DNA of 64,000 bases. It comes from Hyphomicrobium sp. Its GTDB lineage: Bacteria; Pseudomonadota; Alphaproteobacteria; Rhizobiales; Hyphomicrobiaceae. A program made the translations under genes and the position numbers. Position 1 is the first letter of the stretch. Each line of letters begins with the position of its first letter. The stretch covers positions 496,001 through 560,000 of the forward strand of contig PERI01000001.1 in assembly GCA_002928515.1 (NCBI GenBank), in the 5' to 3' direction. Shown here in pieces: positions 9,649-17,115 of this stretch. Below the pieces are notes generated by a model, which saw only the letters and a program-made list of their open reading frames with translations, was not told where the DNA came from and searched no databases.

Positions 9649-12558
9649 TTACTCTGCCGGTTCGAGTGCTTTGTCGTGACCCACGCGCTTGTTCTCAACC
9701 TCGCGTGTTCCCCACTCTTCCTGCCACTCGGACGGACGGTTGGAGATCATGACTTGTACGGCTGTGACTTTGAACTCAGGGCAGTTGGTCGCCCAATCCG
9801 AGTTGTCGGTCGTGATCACGTTGGCGCCCGTGACGGGATGGTGGAAGGTCGTATAGACGACCCCGGGCGGCATGCGGTCTGAGACTTTCGCGCGCAAAGT
9901 CGTTGCGCCCACACGGCTCGATAACGAGACCATCTGGTTATCGGAGATACCGCGCACTTCCGCATCGTGGGGATGGATTTCCAGGATGTCTTCCGGGTGC
10001 CATGCCACGTTAGCTGTGCGTCGCGTCTGAGCGCCGACGTTATAATGCGCAAGGATGCGACCCGTGGTCAGGACGAGCGGGAAGTTTCGGTTGGTGCGCT
10101 CGGCTGTCGGCACAAAACCGGTCAGCATGAAGCGACCTTTGCCACGGGTGAACTCTTCAATATGCATGACCGGCGTTCCCAGCGGGTGGGTATCATCGCA
10201 CGGCCACTGGATAGAACCGACTTCGTCAAGACGATCAAACGAGACGCCAGCGAAGGTCGGCGTGACGCGCGAGATTTCGTCCATGATTTCGGCCGCTGAA
10301 TTGTAGTGCATGGGGTAGCCCATCGCGGTTGCCAAGCGCGAGACGATTTCCCATTCTGCCATGCCCTGTTTTTCACGCATGACCTTGCGGACGCGATTGA
10401 TCCGGCGTTCGGCGTTCGTGAACGTGCCGTCCTTTTCCAGGAACGATGTTCCTGGCAAGAACACATGGGCAAAGGCTGCTGTTTCGTTCAAGAATAAGTC
10501 TTGGACAACGACGATATCCATCGAACTCAACGCGTGCTCGACGTGGTGCGTATTGGGATCGGATTGGGCGATGTCCTCACCGTGAATGAAGATACCGCGG
10601 AACGAACCGTCGGATGCAGCATCGAACATGTTGGGAATGCGCAAGCCTGGTTCGTTTTCGAGTTTGACGCCCCATTCTTTTTCAAATACGGCGCGTGCTT
10701 CGTTGTTCGAGACGTGGCGATAACCCGGGAGTTCGTGTGGGAACGATCCCATATCACACGAGCCTTGCACGTTGTTCTGGCCGCGCAATGGATTAACGCC
10801 CACGCCTTCGCGGCCGATGTTGCCCGTCGCCATGGCGATATTGGCCATCGCCATAACCATGGTCGAGCCCTGGCTGTGTTCGGTCACGCCAAGTCCGTAA
10901 TAGATCGCGCCGTTGCCGCCGGTGGCAAATAGCCGGGCTGCGCCACGCACCTGCTCGGCTGGAACACCGGTGATGGCTTCAAGCGCTTCAGGTGAATTCT
11001 CTGGACGCTTGATGAACTCGTCCCAGCGTTTGAAGTCGCTCGGCTCACAGCGCCGCGCAACGAACTTGCGGTCGATGAGGTTCTCAACGGCGATGACATG
11101 GCCGATAGCGTTCATGATCGCAACGTTAGTCGAAGGCTGAAGCTGTAAGTGGTAAGACGCTTCGATATGTGGCGAACGGACGATGTCGGTGCGGCGTGGA
11201 TCGACGACGATCAGCTTTGCGCCTTCGCGAATACGCTTTTTCATGCGTGAAGCGAATACCGGATGACCGTCTGTTGGGTTCGCGCCGATGACCATGATGA
11301 CGTCGGATTTATCGACGCTCTTGAAATCTTGCGTGCCAGCGCTTTCGCCGAACGTTTGTTTCAAACCGTAGCCGGTCGGCGAATGGCACACGCGCGCGCA
11401 GGTATCGACGTTGTTGTTATTGAAGGCGGCGCGGATCAGGCGCTGCACGACGTACACTTCTTCGTTGGTGGCACGCGACGACGTGATGCCGCCTATCGAG
11501 CCCTTACCGTATTTGGCCTGTGTGTCTTTAAATTTCTTGGCAGCAAAATTGATGGCTTCGTCAAACGAGACGACCCTCCAAGGATCGGTGATCTTATCGC
11601 GCACCATCGGGGACAGCATGCGCTCTTTGTGGGTCGCATAGCCGAATGCAAAACGACCCTTAACGCATGAGTGGCCTTCGTTGGCGCCGCCGTCTTTGAA
11701 GGGCACCATACGAACGACTTGCTCGCCTTGCATTTCGGCTTTGAACGAACAGCCGACACCGCAATACGCGCAGGTTGTGACGACCGAGTGCTCCGGTTGC
11801 CCCATATCAACCACAGACTTTTCGATCAGCGTTGCGGTCGGGCAAGCCTGAACGCAGGCGCCGCACGACACGCACTCGGACGCTAAGAAGCTTTCGTCCA
11901 TGCTGGCTGAGACGTGGGAAGCAAAGCCGCGACCGTCGATTGTGAGTGCGAAAGTGCCTTGCACTTCTTCGCAGGCGCGCACGCAACGCGAGCAAACGAT
12001 GCACTTGGACGGATCGAACGTGAAATAGGGGTTCGAGGTATCTTTGGCTTTGTAGCTCTCATTGATAGAGCCATCGTGTGATTTGGCGAACACATGGTTT
12101 TCGCCATCATAGCCATAACGCACTTCGCGCAAGCCGACGGCGCCAGCCATATCCTGCAATTCGCAATCACCGTTCGCAGCGCAGGTGAGGCAGTCGAGCG
12201 GATGGTCAGAAATGTAGAGTTCCATGACGCCTTTGCGGATTTTAGCAAGGCGCTCGTTTTGCGTGGTCACTTTGATGCCAGCGGCAACCGGTGTGGTGCA
12301 CGATGCTGGTGTACCTTTGCGACCTTCGACTTCGCACAAACACAGACGACAGGAGCCGAATGGATCTAGGCTATCGGTCGCGCACAGTTTTGGGATCGCG
12401 ATGCCGAGCTGCATCGCAGCGTTCATAATCGAAGTGCCTTCTGGCACCGTGATTTCGCGACCGTCGATTTCGAGCGTCACCGTATTCGTAGAGGTCGCGT
12501 GCGGCGTGCCGTAATCGATCTCTTTGATCAGGTGCATCGGCTTTACATGTTTGTTCAT
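9649..12558 (-). CDS. fdsA: NAD-dependent formate dehydrogenase alpha (molybdenum) subunit
   Basis: 969 aa, the catalytic subunit that oxidises formate to CO2 at a bis-molybdopterin guanine dinucleotide cofactor. N-terminal to C-terminal: a 2Fe-2S ferredoxin domain (Cys about 59, 70, 73, 87), a His/Cys 4Fe-4S site (DHPLDCLTC, 119-126), two ferredoxin 4Fe-4S sites (CIVCSRCVRAC 186-196, CVSCGACVQAC 229-239), a further 4Fe-4S site (CAYCGVGC 263-270) and the molybdopterin oxidoreductase domain. The molybdenum ligand Cys391 is followed by the conserved His392 (RVCHSPTG). It uses Cys, not selenocysteine. GAGGAC lies before the ATG. Cytoplasmic, part of the FdsABGD complex that reduces NAD. Confidence 0.97.
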   Translation of the reverse strand: MNKHVKPMHLIKEIDYGTPHATSTNTVTLEIDGREITVPEGTSIMNAAMQLGIAIPKLCATDSLDPFGSCRLCLCEVEGRKGTPASCTTPVAAGIKVTTQNERLAKIRKGVMELYISDHPLDCLTCAANGDCELQDMAGAVGLREVRYGYDGENHVFAKSHDGSINESYKAKDTSNPYFTFDPSKCIVCSRCVRACEEVQGTFALTIDGRGFASHVSASMDESFLASECVSCGACVQACPTATLIEKSVVDMGQPEHSVVTTCAYCGVGCSFKAEMQGEQVVRMVPFKDGGANEGHSCVKGRFAFGYATHKERMLSPMVRDKITDPWRVVSFDEAINFAAKKFKDTQAKYGKGSIGGITSSRATNEEVYVVQRLIRAAFNNNNVDTCARVCHSPTGYGLKQTFGESAGTQDFKSVDKSDVIMVIGANPTDGHPVFASRMKKRIREGAKLIVVDPRRTDIVRSPHIEASYHLQLQPSTNVAIMNAIGHVIAVENLIDRKFVARRCEPSDFKRWDEFIKRPENSPEALEAITGVPAEQVRGAARLFATGGNGAIYYGLGVTEHSQGSTMVMAMANIAMATGNIGREGVGVNPLRGQNNVQGSCDMGSFPHELPGYRHVSNNEARAVFEKEWGVKLENEPGLRIPNMFDAASDGSFRGIFIHGEDIAQSDPNTHHVEHALSSMDIVVVQDLFLNETAAFAHVFLPGTSFLEKDGTFTNAERRINRVRKVMREKQGMAEWEIVSRLATAMGYPMHYNSAAEIMDEISRVTPTFAGVSFDRLDEVGSIQWPCDDTHPLGTPVMHIEEFTRGKGRFMLTGFVPTAERTNRNFPLVLTTGRILAHYNVGAQTRRTANVAWHPEDILEIHPHDAEVRGISDNQMVSLSSRVGATTLRAKVSDRMPPGVVYTTFHHPVTGANVITTDNSDWATNCPEFKVTAVQVMISNRPSEWQEEWGTREVENKRVGHDKALEPAE

Positions 12559-12589
12559 AGCAACGTCCTCGTTTGAGGGTCAGATGGGG

Positions 12590-14155
12590 TTACTCGGCCG
12601 CTTCGGCAAGAAATTTATTTGGCGCTGGTTTGTGAAAATCGTCCGGGAAATGACGCACAGCGCTCATGACCGGCATGGGCGTCAGACCGCCCATCGCGCA
12701 CAGAGAGCCATCCGCCATGGTCACGCAGAGATCTTCGAGGAGTTCGAGGTTTTTATCGCGATCTTGATCGGCGATGATGCGGTCGATCACTTCAACGCCG
12801 CGCGTGGAGCCAATGCGGCAGGGGGTACATTTGCCGCAACTTTCAATGGCGCAAAATTCCATCGCGAAACGCGCCATCTTGGCCATATCGACCGTATCGT
12901 CGAACACGACCAAACCGCCGTGGCCGACCATGGCATCGACCTTGGTGAATTCTTCATAATCCATGGGAACGTCGAATTTCGACGGTGGCAGATAAGCGCC
13001 GAGTGGGCCACCGATTTGGACCGCACGCACTGGACGGCCCGTTGCCGTGCCGCCGCCCCAGTCTTCGATGAGTTGGCGGGTGGTGACTCCAAATGCTTTT
13101 TCGACCAGACCGCCTTGTTTGACGTTGCCCGCAATTTGAAACGCGAGCGTGCCGCGCGAACGACCGACGCCATAGTCGCGGTAGAATTCTCCGCCCTTAG
13201 CAATGATGATCGGCACGGCGGCTAGGCTCATCACGTTGTTGATGATGGTGGGCTTGCCGAACAAACCTTCGATGGCTGGGATCGGTGGTTTGAACCTAAC
13301 GATGCCGCGCTTGCCTTCGATGCTTTCGAGCATCGACGTTTCTTCACCGCAAATGTAGGCACCTGCTCCGGTGCGGACGTGCAGTTCGAAATTCTTGCCG
13401 GACCCTTGAATGTTGTCGCCAAGCCAATTCGATGTCGTGGCAAGAGCGATGGCTTCTTTCAAAATGGCGATGGCGTGCGGATATTCGGAGCGGACATAAA
13501 TGTATCCCTGCGTCGCGCCAACAGCGATCGCTGCAATCGTCATGCCTTCAATCAAGCAATAAGGATCGCCTTCCATGAGCATGCGGTCGGCAAAGGTTCC
13601 GCTATCGCCTTCATCAGCGTTGCAGGCGATATATTTTTGCTCGGCCTTGAGATCGAGGACTGTTTTCCATTTGATGCCTGTTGGGAAGCCCGCGCCGCCA
13701 CGACCGCGCAAACCCGATGTGGTCACTTGCTCGACGATTTCGCTGCCCTTCATCGCTAGCGCTTTGGTCAAGCCTTCGAAGCCACCATGCTTGCGATAAT
13801 CTTCGATTGAGAGCGGATCGGTGATGCCGCAACGGATGAATGTTAGGCGCTCTTGTGATTTAAAGTATGGGATTTCTTCGGTCAGGCCATGACTGAGCTT
13901 GTGTGCTTTTCCCTCAAGTAATCCAGCTTTAAAAAGTGCTGGCACATCGCTCGGTGCAACAGGTCCATAAGCCACGCGACCCTTTGCGGTTTCGACTTCG
14001 ACAAGCGGCTCAAGGAACAGCATGCCGCGTGAGCCGTTGCGGACGATCTTGACGTCTTTCTTTTGTTTTTTGGCTTCGCTAACGATAGCGGCAGCTACTT
14101 CGTCGGCACCGACGGACAGGGCCGCGGCATCGCGTGGAACGTAAATCGTGATCAT
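12590..14155 (-). CDS. fdsB: NAD-dependent formate dehydrogenase beta (NADH/FMN) subunit
   Basis: 521 aa, homologous to NuoF. It carries FMN, the NAD site and a 4Fe-4S cluster and passes electrons from the alpha/gamma subunits to NAD. Motifs: the glycine-rich GLRGRGGAGFPTG (NAD/FMN binding), CNADEGDSGTFADR, and the 4Fe-4S ligands ESCGKCTPCRIG with a distant Cys in the C-terminal part (SLCAMGG). The N-terminal 100 residues form the thioredoxin-like extension usual in FdsB. Its start overlaps the fdsG stop by 4 bases (ATGA), which implies coupled translation, and fdsA follows after 31 bases. Confidence 0.96.
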   Translation of the reverse strand: MITIYVPRDAAALSVGADEVAAAIVSEAKKQKKDVKIVRNGSRGMLFLEPLVEVETAKGRVAYGPVAPSDVPALFKAGLLEGKAHKLSHGLTEEIPYFKSQERLTFIRCGITDPLSIEDYRKHGGFEGLTKALAMKGSEIVEQVTTSGLRGRGGAGFPTGIKWKTVLDLKAEQKYIACNADEGDSGTFADRMLMEGDPYCLIEGMTIAAIAVGATQGYIYVRSEYPHAIAILKEAIALATTSNWLGDNIQGSGKNFELHVRTGAGAYICGEETSMLESIEGKRGIVRFKPPIPAIEGLFGKPTIINNVMSLAAVPIIIAKGGEFYRDYGVGRSRGTLAFQIAGNVKQGGLVEKAFGVTTRQLIEDWGGGTATGRPVRAVQIGGPLGAYLPPSKFDVPMDYEEFTKVDAMVGHGGLVVFDDTVDMAKMARFAMEFCAIESCGKCTPCRIGSTRGVEVIDRIIADQDRDKNLELLEDLCVTMADGSLCAMGGLTPMPVMSAVRHFPDDFHKPAPNKFLAEAAE

Positions 14156-14682
14156 GCTGCGGTCTCCTTGTTCAGACCGGCGACGATGTCGTCGAAGCGC
14201 TTTGGATCGACCTTACCGTAGAGTTTATCACCAATTAGTATGGCCGGAGAGAGTGCGCAGTTGCCCAAGCAATAAACGGCCTCGACGGAATAAGCGCCAT
14301 CCTTCGAAGTGGTTCCGAGCGGCGCACCAAGTTTGCGTTCGGCATGCTGGCAGAGTTGTTCAGTGCCCATCGATTGGCAGGCTTCGGCTCGACAAATTTT
14401 TATCACGTGGCGTCCTGGCGGTTCGCGTCGGAAGTCATGATAGAAGGTGACGACGCCATGAACCTCAGCGCGCGATAAGTTTAATGCTCGCGCTAGTACC
14501 GGCAGGACATGCTCGGGAATGTAGCCAACCTGATGCTGCAACTCATGAAGGATCTCCATGAGTTCCGATGGCTTGTTGCCATGACGCGCGCACACGGCCA
14601 GTGCTGCGACCTCTGCCGGTGTCGGAACGGGCGGTGCGAGGTTTGGCTCGCTATCTGTTGTTCGTGCAACTTTTTTTGCCAT
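14152..14682 (-). CDS. fdsG: NAD-dependent formate dehydrogenase gamma (2Fe-2S) subunit
   Basis: 176 aa from the ATG at 14682; the frame is open to 14835, but homology and an AAGG ribosome binding site support this start. It is a NuoE-like thioredoxin-fold protein whose 2Fe-2S ligands are seen as ACQSMGTEQLC and YCLGNCALSP. It forms the NADH-side electron module with FdsB. It is the first gene of the fds operon, and the promoter should lie in 14683-14879, where a LysR-type palindrome occurs. The N-terminal 20 residues are Lys/Ser/Thr-rich and variable. Confidence 0.94.
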   Translation of the reverse strand: MAKKVARTTDSEPNLAPPVPTPAEVAALAVCARHGNKPSELMEILHELQHQVGYIPEHVLPVLARALNLSRAEVHGVVTFYHDFRREPPGRHVIKICRAEACQSMGTEQLCQHAERKLGAPLGTTSKDGAYSVEAVYCLGNCALSPAILIGDKLYGKVDPKRFDDIVAGLNKETAA

Positions 14683-14808
14683 TGTGCCTTGCCTGGGCTG
14701 ATATTTGGCGGCTTTGAATAGAGCGGTGACTCTATATGCGCATTTTGCCGCAGTATTTGTAGTCTGCGATTTAGGCTCAACGATCAAATCGTTATCGCTG
14801 ATCTTACT

Positions 14809-14823
14809 ATAGACGCCATCTAT
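14809..14823. promoter_or_regulatory. Candidate LysR-type operator upstream of fdsG
   Basis: ATAGA-CGCCA-TCTAT is a perfect 5+5 inverted repeat with the T-N11-A spacing typical of LysR-family recognition sites. It lies about 130 bases before the fdsG start and just after the end of the LysR gene. This fits activation of fds by that regulator; binding is inferred. Confidence 0.5.
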
Positions 14824-14879
14824 GATGCATGGCAATAACTGCTACTTATGTCGTAGTTTCATGACAGTGATGTCGCGAG

Positions 14880-15785
14880 CTATGACAGTGTCTGGCTTGA
14901 GAAGGATGCTGCGGCTGCTCTGACCGCGCGTACTAATGGTCCGATGGGGTCGCGATCCTGGGCTACCAGTCCTACGCTATGGGTAACTTCAGGCTCCAAA
15001 AGCGGCACAGCGATCAGTCCGGGGTCGCGTCCCAGCAATTCTAAGATATAGCGCGGCATGACGCTGGCCAGACCCATGAGCCGAACGTTCGAACATAGAT
15101 TGATGACGGAATTGGTTTCGAGCGCTGGGTCGGGACGGCAGTTGGCGGTGCGGAACGCGCGATCGATGATGCGCCGGTTTTGCATATTCGACGTTGGCAG
15201 TCCGAGAGGAAGGGCGGCGGCTTCCCGCCAAGTTACCGTTTCTCGGCCTGCCAGCGGGTGATCCTCGGGGAGAAACAGGCAATAGCGCTCATCGTAGAGC
15301 GGCGTAGCAAGGAGACCCTCAATTGGTTCGTTGTCGAGGTAGGTAATGCCGACATCGAGCGAGTAGTCATCGAGACCTCGGAGAATTTCTTCGGAGCTTA
15401 GCGACATGACCGTGAAGTCGATGTGTGGATGGAGCGCGCGGACCGCTTTTGTGAGGAGCGGGATCATTGGAAGTGCCGAAGGGATGCCGCCGACCACGAG
15501 ACGTCCGGTCAAACCGAAATCGCTAGTTGCGAGTTGGGCCAATTCTTGGCGCATCGACGTCCAGGTGCTCAAGATGAGCTGCGCCCATTTTAGAACGCGT
15601 TCGCCTTCTGCCGTTAATCCCTGATAGCGCTGACCTCGCTCGACGATTGGTACGCCGAGTTCGAGTTCAAGTTGCCGTATGCGACCGGACAAGGTTGGCT
15701 GCGTGACGTTGCATGCGCTGGCGGCGCGCGTGAAATGCTTTTCACGTGCTAAAGCGACGAGATATTGAAGCTGACGAATATCCAT
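14880..15785 (-). CDS. LysR-family regulator, probably of the fds operon
   Basis: 301 aa, standard LysR length. The N-terminal winged helix-turn-helix is clear (MDIRQLQYLVALAREKHFTR, then ASACNVTQPTLSGRIRQLE), followed by a hinge and two-lobed effector domain from about residue 90. Position and orientation directly upstream of fdsG suggest the FdsR-type activator that senses formate or a related signal; this is inference from context plus the T-N11-A palindrome at 14809-14823. It is on the same strand as fds, about 197 bases before fdsG, so read-through is possible but a separate promoter is likely. Confidence 0.88.
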   Translation of the reverse strand: MDIRQLQYLVALAREKHFTRAASACNVTQPTLSGRIRQLELELGVPIVERGQRYQGLTAEGERVLKWAQLILSTWTSMRQELAQLATSDFGLTGRLVVGGIPSALPMIPLLTKAVRALHPHIDFTVMSLSSEEILRGLDDYSLDVGITYLDNEPIEGLLATPLYDERYCLFLPEDHPLAGRETVTWREAAALPLGLPTSNMQNRRIIDRAFRTANCRPDPALETNSVINLCSNVRLMGLASVMPRYILELLGRDPGLIAVPLLEPEVTHSVGLVAQDRDPIGPLVRAVRAAAASFSSQTLS

Positions 15786-15872
15786 TCCAGGCTCTCACGC
15801 GCGGGTTGCGCGATTGAGCCACTTTTGATCGTTTATCGGACAGAACGCAAACGCTGCGTAAGGAAAATAGCC

Positions 15873-15901
15873 ATAAAAAGGGCTCCAGAACTCTGGAGCC
15901 C
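15873..15901 (-). terminator. Intrinsic terminator of the SDR-like gene
   Basis: The perfect inverted repeat GGGCTCCAGA/TCTGGAGCCC (15880-15901) is followed by TTTTT on the minus strand. It lies about 30 bases beyond the stop of the SDR-like gene and separates it from the LysR gene. Confidence 0.85.
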
Positions 15902-15929
15902 TCATGTGAATTTAATCATGAGTGTGTGA

Positions 15930-16679
15930 TTAAAAGTTTGCGACGCCCTCAGCGTCGAAGACATGGCCTGACAGTGATTTGCCGCGTTTCGACGCCAGAT
16001 ACAAAGCAAGTGCAGCGAGGTCAGGTTCGTTGGTCACGTAGGCACCGCTAGGCGTTAAGCCGTTGCTTGTGATACGCGGGCCAATGGCGTTGATGCGAAT
16101 TCCCTGATCCGCCCAGGCATGAGCTTCGGCATTGGTCATAATTTGCAAAGTCGCCCTGGCCAAGGTTGCAATTGCGGCTTCGCGACCCGTGTGCACGTTC
16201 GGCATCATCAAGACATTTAAGATGAGACCTTCGCTCATCACCACTCGCATACGGTTGGCTGTGACGCGCGTGAGATGCGCGATCGGTGATAGTTTTACGC
16301 TGACGAGGTCTTCGACTTGTTGGTCGGTGTTAATACCCGCCATATCGGCAGCGGAGATCGTCACGAGATTAATGACTGCATCCAGGCCGCCAAATGCTTG
16401 AGCCGCTTTCCGGGCCAAGCCGACCGCGCCGTCGGCAGAACCGATATCATCGGTAAACAGTTTCATTTCGGCAGCGCTTTGAGACAGCACCACCACGACC
16501 TCGGTCAATTCAGGCGATAAGTCGGTGGTGTGCAGAACGAGGCGACCCTTGAGGTCGGCAAACGTTCGCGCAATATCGACGCCACCCGACGCCGACAAAC
16601 CGGTCATTAGGACTCGCGCCCCTTCAAGATCGCGGAGGACTTCGCCTTCGGGGCTCGTGCTTACACCACTCATATACAT
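15930..16679 (-). CDS. SDR-fold protein lacking the catalytic residues
   Basis: 249 aa, Rossmann-fold short-chain dehydrogenase/reductase by overall layout: a nucleotide-binding start MTGLSASGGVDIAR (25-38), the RINAIGP block (195-201) and a typical C-terminal GHVFDAEGV. The active site is absent: by alignment the YxxxK pair falls at Ala171 and Arg175, the Ser before it lies in NVLMMP, and the NNAG motif reads INLV. It may bind a dinucleotide but is unlikely to catalyse SDR chemistry, so a regulatory or scaffold role is possible. It has its own terminator. The start may be residue 3 (second Met). Confidence 0.78.
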   Translation of the reverse strand: MYMSGVSTSPEGEVLRDLEGARVLMTGLSASGGVDIARTFADLKGRLVLHTTDLSPELTEVVVVLSQSAAEMKLFTDDIGSADGAVGLARKAAQAFGGLDAVINLVTISAADMAGINTDQQVEDLVSVKLSPIAHLTRVTANRMRVVMSEGLILNVLMMPNVHTGREAAIATLARATLQIMTNAEAHAWADQGIRINAIGPRITSNGLTPSGAYVTNEPDLAALALYLASKRGKSLSGHVFDAEGVANF

Positions 16680-17115
16680 CGCGCTGCTTCCTCCTGACTT
16701 GCACCGTAGAACCCGGGACTTTGGGAAGCGCCCGGTCGCACCATAGCACGCCGATTCGCCTAACGAGACCTAAACAGCGGGTCGATTCTGGTTGCCGCTA
16801 GGCGGGTCCAAGGCGTGATTGCGGCCTCGCTTAGGCTGGATCATGGAGGCGTTGGAAGTCTCGGGTTTCGTTTGGTTTTTTTGCTTTTGGTTCCTCAAAA
16901 AATCGTTGAGAAGGAGTGAGAATTATGAGGATAAATTTTTCTTTGGTTTTTGCTGAAGTGTGGTGGCGTTGCCCGTCTGGGAAGTAAAATCGTCCACACG
17001 GCCAGGGCTTGGCACGAAATATGGTGACAGAGCCGGCCGCCGCATTGCGTTGCCGCTTGAGCGCCCTGAAGCTTGAATTGTGCGAATCGATTTCAGCGAG
17101 CGAGTTAACGTCACA
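16680..17115. other. Divergent intergenic region with a possible leader peptide
   Basis: 436 bases between the SDR-like and EAL-like genes. It holds a 20-codon frame with a strong AAGGAG site (listed separately) and a small inverted repeat, CTCAA...TTGAG, just before it. The EAL gene could start at a GTG at 17080. Otherwise no gene or RNA is seen. Confidence 0.4.
16925..16987 (+). CDS. Possible 20-aa leader peptide with a Trp-Trp pair
   Basis: ATG at 16925 preceded by AAGGAG at a good distance, ending TAA 16985-16987. The peptide begins MRINFSLVFAEV, then WWRC, and ends PSGK. The strong ribosome binding site and Trp pair recall attenuator leader peptides, but the gene downstream is an EAL-like protein, not a tryptophan gene, and no terminator/antiterminator pair is obvious. 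Low confidence. Confidence 0.25.
   Translation: MRINFSLVFAEVWWRCPSGK

Noticed and set aside
12524-13225. 233-aa plus-strand frame
   Set aside because: Antisense to fdsB, with His/Ala/Arg-rich composition typical of a shadow frame.
8456-15785. Selenocysteine-type or membrane-bound formate dehydrogenase
   Set aside because: The catalytic position is encoded as Cys (Cys391), and the NuoE/NuoF-like subunits show it is the soluble NAD-linked type.
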